Notes: generated by a model not told the origin, from the letters alone. 64,000 bases of DNA from Ancylostoma caninum (GCA_037903475.1 JBAJFG010000120.1:372001-436000); one strand, 5' to 3'. Counted from the stretch's first letter, positions 33,219 through 45,010 are shown. Translations and numbers: made by a program.

Positions 33219-36113
33219 TCACCTTGACTCCCGTTGATCTTCGGATGTACCGAGCGGGCGCCAGCAATCCTTCCATTTGTCCCTCTCGCGAGCCAGAGTT
33301 GTCCAGTGGATTCTGTCCGTTCGAGGGACACGAAGAGCATTATATCTTTCCTTGAAGGACTTCGTAAAGAAGTCTGACCATCGGGTCGGTGGTCTTCCTG
33401 TCGTGCGCTTAACGTCCCGTGGAGTCCAGTCGCTGACGGCTCTTGTCCAACGGTGGTCGTTAAGACGCATCACGTGTCCGGCCCACCTGATCTTACTCAA
33501 CTTGGCGTAAGCGGCAGCGTCCCTGATCTTCGACTGTTCACGAAGGGTGGAACTCCGTATTCCAGCCCTCACTTGTGTGAGGCGGGTTATTCCTAGCATC
33601 ACCCTCTCGATGGAGCGTTCGATGACGTTGACCGCATTCTCATCCTGCTTGCGTAACGCCCAGGTTTCCGAGGCGTACGTCAAAGCAGGGAGAACCGTTG
33701 TATTGAAGAGGTGGGCACGGAGCCTGGTGTTCTTCGTCTTCTTCACTACGTCCTCGATGCTCTTGTAGGCTCCCCAAGCCGCTCGCTTCCTCCTGCCCAG
33801 CTCTGGAGCGAGATCGTTCATCATGTTGACTTCCCGACCTAGATATACGTAGCTGGAGCATTCGGATATGGTCGTTCCGTTGAGCGAGAATGGGGCATCC
33901 GGGACCCATCCGTTCCTCATGAACATCGTCTTCGTCAGGTTCAGTTGGAGACCGATCTTTCCACACGCGTCGTCAAAGTCGGCCAGCATCCGTTCCGCTT
34001 CGCCGATAGTTGGTGTTATAAGGACGATGTCGTCAGCGAAGCGAAGGTGGTTAAGTCGCCGGCCATCAACTTGCACTCCCATGCAATCCCATTCCAGTCT
34101 TCGCATGACGTCTTCGAGAGTGGCGCTGAATAGTTTTGGCGACACGGTGTCGCCTTGTCGAACCCCTCTCTTGACGTCGATAGTGATGTCGTCGTAGAAT
34201 GGAGAAATCCTGGTCGTGAAGTTGCTGTAGAGCTCACGAAATATCTTGATGTACTGAGTAGGTATGCCCTGGTTGCCCAGGGCTTTGAGGACCGCCTCTG
34301 TCTCCACAGAGTCGAAGGCTTTCTTCAAATCGATGAACGTGAGACAGAGAGGCATCTTATACTCTCGCGATACTTCAATGAGTCTAGTGACCGTGTGTAT
34401 GTGATCGATCGTACTGAATCCTTTTCGAAACCCTGCTTGCTCGCACGGCTGTCCTTCATCTAATGTCCTTTCGATCCTATTTAGAATCACTCGAGTGAAA
34501 AGCTTGTAGATGACGGACAACAGACAGATGGGGCGATAATTGCCGATGTCCTGTGGGTCTCCCTTCTTGTACAGCAGCACGGTCCTGCTGGTCTTCCATT
34601 GGTTCGGTACCTTGCATTCCGACAGGTACCGCGTGAAGAGCCTAGCCAAGGTGGTGATAAGAACTGGCGGTAGGTTCTTCAGATGTTCCGGTCGAATCCT
34701 GTCGGGGCCCGGTGCTGTACGATTCTTCACCGACTTGATGGCATGTCGGACTTCGGAAGGGAGAACTGATGGGACAACGTATCCATCCTCCCTTGGGTGA
34801 TATTGGGGGAGATGGACGTGGCTATCGAAGAGATCCGAGTAGAAGTCGTGGATGACCTTCTCCATTACCCGTCTTGATGAAGAAATTGTTCCTTCTGGGC
34901 GCCGGAGGGCGGTCATCTTGGTCTTACGATTGGCGAAGTCACGGCGGGCGTTGCGAATGCTTCTTCCTGCCTCTGCGGCTTCGGCCAATACTGCTGCTCG
35001 TCTCTCTTTAAGGTCTTCTTTTATCGCTTCTCTGCACCGTTTTGCGAGCTCGGACGTCAGTTGGTAGTTGCCTGCGGCTCTCGCGACTCCGCGCTGGCGT
35101 ATCAGCTCGAGGGTCTCGTAAGACAGTCGTCTTTTGGTGGATCTTGAGCCCTCGGCTCTCCTTGCGCTGTCGCAGAGATGTTGAACAAGCCGATCGTATT
35201 CTTCGTCGATGTTGTCGACAACGGCATCTTCCCAAAAGCCGGCTAACGAAGTGAAGAGATCCCAATTGATGACGGATTTGGGAGCCCTCTTCTTGAACTT
35301 CGCGGCTTTCTCTCCTTTGCGCGAGAAGAAGAATCTTGCACGAAGGAGGCGATGGTCTGATCCGGTGTAGAACTTCGGTACAACACCGACGTCGGTCAGG
35401 CAGAACCTTCGATTGACGATGATGTGGTCAATTTCATTATGGTACTCTCCACCGGGTGACTCCCACGTCCACCGTAGGGAGGTTGGCTTCTGAAACTGTG
35501 AGTTACCATGGATGGTCTTCGTCGTCATGATGAACTCAGACAGCCTCTCTCCCTGTTCGTTCCACTGTAGGCCGTGGGTACCGATGTGAAGTTCCTCAGG
35601 CGTTCTCCTAGGGCCAATCTTGGCGTTGAAGTCGCCAACAATGACCTTGTAGAAAGTGTGGTCTTCCCTGTAGAACTTCTCCAAGTCCATGTAGAAGGCC
35701 TCGATTTCTTCATCGTCGTAGCTGGATGTTGGAGCATAGGCGACGAAGATTGTCAAGGCCGGTATTGATCCACATCTTCTCAGTCGCAAACGTCCGATTC
35801 GGGTTGTTAGCTGTTCGAACGAATCGATGTTCATGGCCAAGTTCGTGTTGACGAGGACACCGACTCCACCAACTCCTCTACTGTCGCAGGTTCCAAGGAA
35901 CAGTTCTTCTCCAGTGTCGAAGGTGGCGTTCAGTGGCCGGTGTCTCCTCGTCTCGGTCAGTCCGATGACGTCGTACCTGATCTTCCTGGCCTGCATCATC
36001 AAATCCTCGATAGAAGCCTCCGATGCAAGCGTGCGTGCGTTGAAGGTACAGATCGTCATCATAGTCCTTCTGGTTTTAGGCAGCCTAGATAACCCCTCGG
36101 ACCTCGTCCTCAC
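33219..36113 (-). CDS. RTE polyprotein: APE-type endonuclease and reverse transcriptase, 964 residues
   Basis: Intact ORF with no stop or frameshift. The endonuclease (about 18-260) shows TFNARTL (23-29), LTETRRH (52-58), APTSSYDDEE (127-136), VGDFNAKIG (159-167), RWTWESP (214-220), EIDHIIVNRR (227-236) and SDHRLLRARF (252-261), which carry the metal- and phosphate-binding residues of APE endonucleases. The reverse transcriptase (about 450-760) shows APGPDRI (467-473), KKGD and NYRPICLLSV (525-534), EQAGFRKGFS (558-567), TFIDLKKAFDSVE (592-604; first catalytic Asp), RGVRQGDTVSPKLF (649-662) and RFADDIVL (691-698; catalytic DD). The C-terminal region has the RTE-typical GHVMRLNDHRW, TGRPPTRWSDFF and REDKW-like ARERDKWKDCW end. 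The protein nicks target DNA and copies its RNA at the nick. Start M36113 is the furthest upstream in frame; MMTICTFNARTL a little later is an alternative start. Confidence 0.93.
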   Translation of the reverse strand: MRTRSEGLSRLPKTRRTMMTICTFNARTLASEASIEDLMMQARKIRYDVIGLTETRRHRPLNATFDTGEELFLGTCDSRGVGGVGVLVNTNLAMNIDSFEQLTTRIGRLRLRRCGSIPALTIFVAYAPTSSYDDEEIEAFYMDLEKFYREDHTFYKVIVGDFNAKIGPRRTPEELHIGTHGLQWNEQGERLSEFIMTTKTIHGNSQFQKPTSLRWTWESPGGEYHNEIDHIIVNRRFCLTDVGVVPKFYTGSDHRLLRARFFFSRKGEKAAKFKKRAPKSVINWDLFTSLAGFWEDAVVDNIDEEYDRLVQHLCDSARRAEGSRSTKRRLSYETLELIRQRGVARAAGNYQLTSELAKRCREAIKEDLKERRAAVLAEAAEAGRSIRNARRDFANRKTKMTALRRPEGTISSSRRVMEKVIHDFYSDLFDSHVHLPQYHPREDGYVVPSVLPSEVRHAIKSVKNRTAPGPDRIRPEHLKNLPPVLITTLARLFTRYLSECKVPNQWKTSRTVLLYKKGDPQDIGNYRPICLLSVIYKLFTRVILNRIERTLDEGQPCEQAGFRKGFSTIDHIHTVTRLIEVSREYKMPLCLTFIDLKKAFDSVETEAVLKALGNQGIPTQYIKIFRELYSNFTTRISPFYDDITIDVKRGVRQGDTVSPKLFSATLEDVMRRLEWDCMGVQVDGRRLNHLRFADDIVLITPTIGEAERMLADFDDACGKIGLQLNLTKTMFMRNGWVPDAPFSLNGTTISECSSYVYLGREVNMMNDLAPELGRRKRAAWGAYKSIEDVVKKTKNTRLRAHLFNTTVLPALTYASETWALRKQDENAVNVIERSIERVMLGITRLTQVRAGIRSSTLREQSKIRDAAAYAKLSKIRWAGHVMRLNDHRWTRAVSDWTPRDVKRTTGRPPTRWSDFFTKSFKERYNALRVPRTDRIHWTTLARERDKWKDCWRPLGTSEDQRESR

Positions 36114-36627
36114 TGGCGCCGCCGTACCAGTGACTCTTCCGAGATCAGGGGAACACTCTTTATTATTGCTGTGTCGAGCTTTAAGAAAAAGAAAACCCTT
36201 AGGAGATAGCTTGCTGGGCTCTATTCCCCCGCGGGTAGCTAGGGTAGGATTTCACCGGGAAGTTAGCCGGGCTTCCCGGGAGTGGACGATGGAGCTTATT
36301 TGTTGGAGGCGACTCCGAACCGCCTCCCTTGTACCTCCCAGTCACTTGAATGCAGGGCTTTTGGTCGGATAGATGTGCAGGATACAATCTGCAGACACGC
36401 AAGTACACTCACGCACGCATGCATGAACACACCCACGCGCTGGCAGAAGGTATGGATCGTTCCGACACTGCAGAAACAGGGAGTCCATCCCCTGAATCCA
36501 CCCGCGTCTCAGGGCAGGCACAAGGTCGCGTGTGGTCCGCGATTAGCCCCCTATCCGCCACCTGGGGACGCGCCACGTAGCCTCGCGACTAACTGGCTGG
36601 GATCCCTCTTATGAGGGAGGTCCGTGG
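36114..36627 (-). other. 5' leader of the RTE element
   Basis: GC-rich compared with its surroundings (e.g. TAGTCGCGAGGCTACGTGGC and CCCCAGGTGGCGGATAGGGG on the minus strand). It likely carries the internal promoter. Short frames exist but none resembles an ORF1 protein. Confidence 0.6.
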
Positions 36628-36639
36628 GGCGGAGATTAT
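36628..36639. repeat. Target-site duplication of the RTE insertion, right copy
   Basis: GGCGGAGATTAT, identical to the copy at 33199-33210, at the element's 5' end. Confidence 0.85.
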
Positions 36640-38882
36640 AGCAAACGAAATCAACAGTGTTTCATTGTATAAATGACAATAACAGCGAGTTATGTACTTC
36701 TGCTTGCCAACAGCATAATTAAATAACACAGACGGTTTATTGTTTTTGCAAGGAGCAAAGTAAAGTGTTCGTATTCTGAACAGCACAGCAATACAAAATC
36801 GCTAGCAAGCACATGAATGGACGAAATGGTACAACCCTCTTCTAGGCTTGCACCCTTCATTCTCCTTGAGAGGTTTTCTCATGGAAATGGCGAGGATGTC
36901 CTCGTTATTTTCTTAACTCGCTGAAGAATTACGTAGATAATTGACTACTCAGGCGATGACTGTCGAATTTCTGCTTCGAATGACAGCATTAAATTATTTT
37001 GCCGTCTTCATTTGAGATAAATGTACTAGATGTCCGGTACTAGATATAAAGGACTTACTGCTTTTCCTAAAAACATACTTTGATTGAAGAGATAGACCTA
37101 TTAAGAACTTCTTCCTTCCGGCAAGAACGGTTTGTTCCCAGATTTTTAGAGACAAACGCTTTATTTTTTCGTGCAGTGTTTGTTGCTGATTCGGTACATA
37201 TCAGCTTCAGAAGCAGCTGATATTTGAAATTCTAGACAAAACATAATTTTGTTTTCAGTTGGATTTTTCTCTGATACGAAATTCCAGCGTATACGGAGGC
37301 TTATTCACCACTACAAAAGAAAGTTTCTTTATGCACGATAGATTTTCGAAAAAAAGAAGATTTTCGAAAAAAAAAAGAAAACTCTAATTATACAAAATAG
37401 CGATGTCTCAACGCTGGTCCAACGAATGTTTCGAAATGGAGATAGCAAAATACAGAGTACAAACGTAGAAAATCAAAGTTGCGAGATGGAAAATGAACAA
37501 TAAAGGGAGAAAAGTCATTTGCGAAAGATTTGTCAGCTGTTTAAAGTGCGTACCTATGTAAGTTCTTACAAATGGCCACAACAAAGTCAAGCCATTGCCG
37601 ACAGATTATTTAAAATTTGAGAATTTTACAGAAGATATTTCTATTTTGTCAGTCGGACTCCTGTATTCTCACTTTTATTAGTGTCTTTTTTTTTACAGTT
37701 GGGTGGAGAACCTACAAATCCGATGTGTCTTCTGTCTTCTATAAACTCTTTACTCTCACGTTCATCAGCCTCTTTCACCGAAGCCATTTTTTGAAAAGTG
37801 TATTAAGAATGATGCTCAAAAGACCTCATGAACGCGCTTTTCATACCGGATCTGCTAAAACGACTATTCAAAAACTTCCTTGTGGTTAGGAAGTGAACTG
37901 TGAGGAAAACCATCAAGAAGTCATTATAGAGCCCTAGAAAACATAGAGATCATAGCGAGGACGTACTGCAATAGCTCGAAGATGAGTATCAGCTGCGGAA
38001 GAAACATAATTATGAACGCATTCATAAAAACTCAATCAAAACTTCTAATGGTACTTACCGTAATCATGCTGTAGTCCTCCTTTTATTGTCCTCTGTCAGC
38101 TCCGCCCTCTCCCCCCCCCCCCCTCCCTCCAAGAAAAAAAATCGGCCGAAGCGGGCGTCGTTAAAACCACCAGGGAAAGACCTATCACTCTCCAGGATGA
38201 CTTTGCAGAAGACCAGGGTCCTAGCAGTGCACAGACGTCTCTGAAGAACTACAGCGAAGTATGAACAAGTGTACTTTAGGTGTGATCGGAATTGATGCAA
38301 TGTAAAGACGTATTCACGTTTCGTTTCCATTTTCACGAGCTAGTGTGGGTACATTGGGTAAGTGAAAAAGCCTGGCCATTTGCCTATTTTTGGTCTGTCA
38401 GATACAGTTTCACCAAGAAAAATTGCATTTTCTTTGCTGAATACCATCAAAAAGGTCAAAAAGGTGAGTGTAGGAGAAGCGCATCAACAACTACAAATCC
38501 TGGTATTGGAGCAGTGAATGTAGTGCTGCAATAAAGGAATGCCATTCATCAAAGCGTTCGAAAGATCTAATTGAAACATATTAAATCTGCGTAGCATTTC
38601 AAGTAGTATTTTGCATTAACTCGAAATTACTCGACGAATGTTAATGAGCAAATTAAAGGTCAACAGAATATTTTTAGCGTAGCAGCCTATTAGAGGCACG
38701 ATCTGTTACCATATCTGATTGCCCAATTAGCCTGTTTGAGTACTGACTTCCCAAGAATGTGAAAAACCTTAACGAAGGGATTAAAAAATTCTAGGCGTCT
38801 CGGCACCATGACTTAAGGATATCCAAGCGGAGCAAATTCAACTGCAGTTCAGCAAAGAGAACTGACCTTCAAATTTCCTTCT
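36640..38882. other. No gene recognised; C-rich run
   Basis: AT-rich sequence. 38106-38130 is a C-homopolymer-like run. Open frames here (e.g. 37617-37889) have no motif and look like chance. Confidence 0.35.
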
Positions 38883-39174
38883 CTGATAACTGTGCAGCAC
38901 GAAGGCAGCCCGAACGGAGTAATGGTTTGAGTAGAAACCCCCCCCCCTCGATTTCTGCTCAAGCTTTCTCTCTTTAGTGGCAATTGCTGAGGGATGACAC
39001 CCCCCCCCCCTATCGTCGATTGAACACCTTCATTCAGTGTACATGCCACTGTTGCTAAACGGAAGAAAGCTTGAGCAGCAATCGAGCGGAGGATGGCAGT
39101 AAATGGGAACCGCTGCTGCTAGGGTTTCTACTCGAACGATTATGCCGTTCGGGCTGCGTTTGCAAGTTAATCAG
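38883..39174. mobile_element. Palindromic MITE family B, copy 1
   Basis: Left end CTGATAACTGTGCAGCACGA. The right end, complemented, is CTGATTAACTTGCAAACGCA. Interior blocks run GAACGGAGTAATGGTTTGAG, TAGAAACC, CTGCTCAAGCTTTC, then in mirror order AAAGCTTGAGCAGCAATCGA, GGAACCGCTGCTGCTAGGGT, CGTTCGGGCTGCGTT. Two C-runs (about 38938-38947 and 39000-39010) are specific to this copy. Confidence 0.7.
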
Positions 39175-39184
39175 TGAAGTTGTT

Positions 39185-40195
39185 GAAGCACTTGTGGTAC
39201 TTATTGGTTGGAATAGACTTTGCGATGGAAGAAGCAAATCAACTGATTGTATGGTACATATCTTCATGACTGCATTATCACAAACATTCTTGAAGACAAC
39301 AGGTACCTCCTCCAGGGATTCGGGTGAAGCTACCTGCACAGGGTCTGGAATACTGTGAGGACATGGCTGGGCCTGCTGTGTCATTTGGGAGCACAGTTTG
39401 TGCGTTGTTCGATGTCTTGTACGAATTCAACTGCATGATGATGTTACCCTAATGAGTCTACCTAATGGCATCATCAAGGAACTGCTGGTTGGGAATAGAC
39501 TTTGAACATAGCATATCTATTAATTGCATAGTCTGTCCACACAGTAAAGCCGGAGGCTGTTCAAAAGCAGGGGTAATTTATCAAATAACATGCTTGGAGT
39601 GTGGCACTTTATATATCAAAGAAAATGGCGGAGCGCTCAGCATTCGCCTTAAAGAACATTTGTAGTAAGTCTTGTGGTAGCAAAGCATCTCCGCTCGGTG
39701 AGCACAAACGTGAACAGCACAATGGCGCTGAATTCGATGTGATGTGTACAATATTGAGCTACGAGACAAGAGTGAATATCACGCTGAGGAAGGCACTACA
39801 GTCGTTCTAAATATCCGCAAGGAATCCAAGCGTGAGTACCCACAACGAATGTCTGTGAATGACTGATGACTTGCTCGCCTTCCTATCAGCATGCAAGCTG
39901 TAGATTGACGCAATCGTCGCACCCATGCACCGTGGTGCACTGTAACACTCACTCTTTTGCGGAGGATGTCTGCGTTGATGCGTATAATAAATATAAATAT
40001 AAAAAGCAGTGGATTTTGAAGGTTCGTTCACCTTGACCACGAGTGGCTTTGATGAGTACAGAACAACACCGGACCAGTTAGGAAGAAGTGAATGTTTGGT
40101 GGTTAAGAACGTGAGTTTAAACTCCGCACCACTTTCAGGCCTTTGATGAGGACGTTCTTTTTGAAACATTGAGCCCGTAACAAGGTTTCCCTAAC
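39185..40195 (+). pseudogene. Penelope-like element relic, GIY-YIG region and tail (copy 3), partly duplicated
   Basis: 39500-39663 reads CIVCPHSKAGGCSKAGVIYQ then ITCLECGTLYIKENGGALSI and RLKEHL before a stop; the G of YIG is replaced by K (YIKENG). The following part continues in another frame, with SKASPLGEHKREQHNGAEF and LRKALQSF ending at 39810. The 3' tail at 40130-40195 has GGCCTTTGATGAGGACGTTC and TTGAAACATTGAGCCCGTAA. An earlier stretch at 39190-39260 (IGWNRLCDGRSKSTDCMV) repeats the start of the zinc-knuckle-like segment, so the region seems to contain two broken pieces. Not functional. Confidence 0.65.
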
Positions 40196-43100
40196 TACCT
40201 GGAAGAAGGAGCATCGTTATCAGATTACGAAGTGCCCAGGTTCAAAAATCAGAGAACATGGAGATTGTGTTCATGGAGATCGTGTGTTACTTCCACATAT
40301 GAGAAGCAGGCATTGCTTCTTTTTTCCTCCTTTGCTATGATTTTGTGATCTGTTTCAGGTTTATTTCCATGTCGAAAAATAACTTGTAGTCTTTTCCGCG
40401 TTCACGAAGAGAATGGCGCGGAAAGGTTAGTACGATTAAATTAAAATACAAATATCTATTGGATTGGATTATAGCCTGATCTATTTTCACACATCCTTAT
40501 ATGGTTTATTTACCCGTGAAAAACAGATTTGAAGCCAGTGAAGCTTGAATGAACTACAAAAGACGTGACCACTCGACTACAAAATGGTGAAAATGGCGCG
40601 CACAAAGTATCACACAATCTTCAGACGAAACGGGCTTCACATATGCACCATAAACAAGTTCTATACCTTCTTAGGAATTGCCTATGGACACCGCTACGAC
40701 GCACAACTCGAGTCTGGATTTTATTCAAGAGAGTTCCGCACGGGCTGAGTGGAACACAATACATCCGAGCAATGTGCTGAAGCTGTAAGCTATTTCTGCA
40801 CAACTTACTCACGTAAACAATCAGCTAAATTACAGTACGCACAGTTAAATACTAATCACGTTTTTATAGCTCAGACCAGCACGAGGAAAAAAAATGAGAG
40901 GATTGCATGTTTATTCTTATTTTTGAGCATTTATTTTTTTTGCGTTAGCGAATATTTATTTATTGATACACTCAAGGTGCGCAAGCCAAGTAAAGGCGTG
41001 AAACTGAAAGAAAGAGAAAATTTAACCTTAACATGCAGTGATCAGTAGAAAAAACAGGAATGGGTGGGAATAATGGTGAGATTTACCAGTAGAGGGGGAG
41101 GGACCAATATCCAGTGGCTCGAAGCCAACTAGAGCCAAATGGAGACTTTCACAAGTATATGACCGCCGGTGAAATCTGGCCTTGAGGTTGGGAAATACAT
41201 GAAGGTGTCAGCAAAATTATTCCCAGATTTTGCTTAGTGGCAAGCCACAGCGATAACTTGGGCTTTGATTCAGTTACGCCTGCGGTGGTAATCCGCCATG
41301 AGGTTATTGGAAAGCGCTACCCTCCTTCCTACTTTTTCACAAGGTCGCGACAATGAGTGTATAGTCTCGTCACTCCCCCCCCCCCCCCAAGATGGTTAAT
41401 GGCAAACACACTGATAATGCAACATACGACATGTACGCGACAAGGCATGAACGATAGGTTCATTTATGAGGCCATGATTCGCACGTTGTCAATATACGAG
41501 TAACTGGTGGTAAAAATATAGCTGAAGAAGCTCTTAAGGTACCTCGTTTACACTGGTAAACCTTTTCCAGCGCAGATGCATTGTAATTTGGGGAAGAAAA
41601 TGCAGCTCCTAAAGTTCTTGTAGCCGGGGTGGACGATAACCAGCAACACGACACGAGAGCCGAGAAACTCAACGGTCCAGTGTAACAACACTTGGTTTCA
41701 AAGTCATCTACACCACACTGGCTGCACACAACAATGGCGTGGGAACTACTGCACGCTCATGTGCGCAATGGAACCCTAGCTTGAGGATCGCACAAGGTGC
41801 GACACTTAAGGATTTTACTCACTTTTTCCGCTGCGACAATGCCCGGATCTGTGTCGCTTTCTTGTTTTCTTTTTTAGAGACGAAACCCGGCGACTTCTGT
41901 CGCCGTGGCGCCACCCTTGCAGCAACAGAACTTTGAAAGCCCATTCAGTTAATGAACCATTGTTATCATTTAACATGAGGGCCCGGATTCTGTGAGATCC
42001 TTGAAGTTAATCTTATAAATGATCAAAATACTAGTACTTCACACTAAAATTTCCATCGGAAGAGGAAGATTCTGAGCCATCTTTGAGATTATAATAAAAC
42101 AAGAGAGGCTCTTTGTACTTCAGGATCATGTTCAGGACCACGTGTACGACCGTTCCAGTACTCGGTGTCTGCCGCGCGGGACGCGACCGGTCGAGCACGC
42201 TCTTTTTAATGTCATGTCTTCATGAAAACTCCGCATAGGCTAATTCGTTTGTAGTTTTGTAATAATACTAATATAATGAATGTCCTAGTAGCGCAGTGGG
42301 CGAAGCAGAAGTTTCCTCAAACTTTTTCATCAGCTATTTCCAACTACGACAGCTAGAACAACAACAACCTTTTTGAAAAACCATGAGAATAGCCAAATCG
42401 TGTGCAACATGTCTTGAAGGATCAAGAATTACGACCAGAAAGATAATAAAAGATAAAAGAATGTAGCGATCTATGTGGAAAGGAGAAATTGCTACCCCGT
42501 GGGTAGCCAGGTGCTCCACCGGTCGAGCGCGGAACCCTTGCACCCTTGTAATTATCATCTATTCATTCCGAAAACAGTAACCATCATACACTATTCAACA
42601 GATGTACCCATGTGTAGTCAAACAAGTTTGATCTTCTTCGAACCCTAAAGTTCAATCAAATTTTCTTGACTAGTACACCGCGATTTGACTCTTAGTCAAA
42701 CTTCGTCATCAAAGGTAGCTCTAGCTCAGTATTGTTGGTTGTTCTTCGATCGGTCGCTATTCTAGTCTAGTTTATGAAAAAAACTGATTGTTGCAGTTAT
42801 CAGACCACACAGTTGCTTGCATGATAACTATGAAATGACTGCGTCTGTTATATAAGAAGTTTTATTTCAACTCATTTGGCTTTTTGGACTTCTGCGTGGC
42901 AAGCGTTGCATGATCGGTAGCTTCAGCCAAATTTGTTGAACAACTCTGGCGTTGGAGGTCTTGAAAAGTGGGCATTTCAAATAATTGTTTCCGGAAATTG
43001 GGTAAAAATAGGCGCAGAACCCATCCCAGGAGGTAACCATACCTTCGAGCACCAAACCCACTGCCTTATGGTCAGGAAACGACGACGTCATTAGAATTTG

Positions 43101-43540
43101 ATCTACAAAGGGTAAAGCTTCTTCTGTTTCTTCTTTACAAAGATCTGGTCAGAGGCAGTGTCTCGCGCATACTACGATTATTAAGTCCAACCAATGAAAT
43201 GCTTTGTTCATCATTAGTAACCAGTCCAGCGTCAAAAAATCCCTCAAGCACCTATCAGTCGTTGCATTTTGACCCGAACGGCATTCGTTGCATTTCCGAG
43301 GTGTCTACCTGCCTATATCGAAGCCATAAACCTCCTCAGTAAACCTTTTTCTGTGGCCATCAAATGTGCTGATGGGGTGATAAAACTTCTTGTAATTGAT
43401 AAATTGCTCGAAACTGATTTATGCGACACTGTTAGCGGAAAGTAATGTTTCCATTCCTTATAAGACACGTAAACCAGTAATCTTCACTCATCAAGGTACA
43501 CTTGTTCCATTATCATCTGACTCGCCAGAAAGCAAATCGG
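40196..43540. other. No gene recognised; possible tRNA-derived repeats near 42160 and 42283-42550
   Basis: A box-A-like TAGTAGCGCAGTGGGCGAAG at 42288-42307 and two related GC-rich blocks containing CCGGTCGAGC (about 42189 and 42520) suggest degraded tRNA-derived SINE pieces. A C-run lies at about 41378-41388. The rest shows no motif. Confidence 0.3.
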
Positions 43541-43966
43541 GCATTTCACTGCTGGACTGCCAAAGCTGAGCATCAAACCCGAAGGCCAGCTTGACGAGGT
43601 TGCGATTGTATCTTGGCTATTTCTCCCATTTTATTTAACATCTACACATGTTATATTCCTTGTTCTATATTCCTTGTTCTCATTGGTCTGTGCCAGTTGC
43701 AAAATGTTTGCCGATGACATCAAGTTGTACAAATCTATACAGTACAACGACGATGTGCTATTCTCCAAAGCGGAGTATATAGGGTTGTTTAATGGTCTAA
43801 CAAGTGGGACCCTCCTCTCTTTTTTGCTGAATAAAAGTTCTACAACTCGGCGTTAAAAATAATAAATCCGATTACTTCATTGATAGTAATAAGATTTCTA
43901 CCATTTCTCAAACAATTGAGTTGGGCTTTCACATCAGTGACAAGCTGGCCTTTGACAAACACTATG

Positions 43967-44605
43967 GGGTGCGTGTCATCGTGGGGGGAAAACTGGGCAT
44001 GGTACAACTCCCTCCGCGATTGGTTCGTTCAAATCCTCCTCCCGCCCCAAACGTTCAGGGGACTAGAAAGCCATGTTCTGCAAGAGATTGAAACATATAA
44101 ATCCCACGATTGAGACATACGTGCTCATGCAAAACAGGGTTTTTTAAATCAATAGTTCTATACCGGCAATAGTCAATTCATGCAAAACCCAACTCATGGA
44201 TATGCATGGGTTTTGTATGGGCCTTGCATGGGGCTTGCATCGGTATGCATGGATTTTTCGTACGTTCTGTAGCGAATTTGCATCAAATTTTTGGAAACGC
44301 ATGGGTTCTGCATGGGTATGTATGGGTTTTGCAGGGGTATGCATAGGTTTTGCATGGATTTGACCATTGGTGGTATAGAACTATTGATATAGAACTATTG
44401 ATTAAATGATTGCATGTCTTGATCATGGAATTTGCATCTTTCAATCCCATGCAAAACACGGTTTTTAAGTTTTCTGAGCGGTTGACTCGTTCTATTCGCA
44501 CGCGAACCATGCACTACCATGCAAAATTCCAATGAGATAGAGGACGAGTTGATCGTAGAGGGTGGGAAGGCTCCGCATCGTTTTCCCTCATGATGATACA
44601 CACCC
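43967..44605. mobile_element. Non-autonomous TIR element with 9-bp target duplication (Mutator-like)
   Basis: Flanked by a perfect AACACTATG duplication (43958-43966 and 44606-44614). Left end GGGTGCGTGTCATCGTGGGG; complemented right end GGGTGTGTATCATCATGAGG. The inverted repeats continue inward with mismatches past GGGAAAAC. Nine-bp duplications with long imperfect TIRs fit Mutator-like elements, though other superfamilies (e.g. P, Kolobok-type) are not excluded by size alone. There is no transposase; the interior contains a GCATGGGTTTTGCATGG minisatellite and an inverted ATCAATAGTTCTATACC pair. Confidence 0.75.
44180..44365. repeat. Minisatellite of ATGCATGGGTTTTGCATGG-like units
   Basis: Irregular repeats of 18-20 bp (GCATGGGTTTTGTATGGGCC, GCATGGGGCTTGCATCGGTA, GCATGGGTTCTGCATGGGTA, GCAGGGGTATGCATAGGTTT) inside the 9-bp-duplication element. 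Confidence 0.6.
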
Positions 44606-45010
44606 AACACTATGAACAGAGATGAAAAGAGTAGCAAATTTGTTCAGGTGCCTCCTGACTAGTGAATCCCTTATCCTAATTAGGGCTTATAAGATCTATG
44701 TTCGACTCCTACTCGAATATGGAGTTGTGACTTTGAACACGAACAAAATGAAAAATATCAGTGCATTGGAAAGAGTTCAAAACAGTTTCACACGCAAGGT
44801 TTTGCTTAGAATCTGCTGATTCGACTACAACAACACCCCATTTAGTGAAACTAGGACATTTTCAAACTTCGGCTAGAGACGTTGGCCAAAAGAGACGTAA
44901 ACAGGATTCAATAATGGCATATAAAATCATGTAAGGTCGTGCTAAACTTAAAGCTTCCACATTTTCCCTATCCGTTGCTCGAATGCTAGCATGGAAATAT
45001 CATATTCTTC

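Larger units (their letters stand above)
33211..36627 (-). mobile_element. Full-length RTE-clade non-LTR retrotransposon
   Basis: A 3417-bp insertion bounded by a perfect 12-bp duplication (GGCGGAGATTAT at 33199-33210 and 36628-36639). Minus-strand order: about 510 bp of GC-rich 5' leader (36627-36114), one long ORF (36113-33219), and a 3' end that is just a tandem TCAAGGTGA repeat overlapping the stop codon. A single EN-RT ORF, almost no 3' UTR and a short terminal tandem repeat are hallmarks of RTE elements. The intact ORF and identical duplications point to a recent insertion. Confidence 0.92.
43550..45010 (+). pseudogene. CR1/Jockey-like non-LTR reverse transcriptase relic, interrupted
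   Basis: Reads, in several frames, ISPILFNIYTC (about 43620), CKMFADDIKLYKSIQ (43695-43740, the catalytic FADD box), YFIDSNKISTI and LGFHISDKLAFDKHY (to 43966). After the inserted element it continues with RVANLFRCLLTSESLILIRA, YKIYVRLLLEYGVV, ISALERVQNSFTRKVLLRIC (to 44819). These are the palm and thumb motifs of CR1/Jockey-type reverse transcriptases. Frameshifts and stops are frequent. The 639-bp element at 43967-44605 splits it. Confidence 0.75.

Noticed and set aside
33277..35254. Several plus-strand frames of 60-180 codons across 33277-36372
   Set aside because: All are antisense shadows of the intact RTE ORF on the minus strand.
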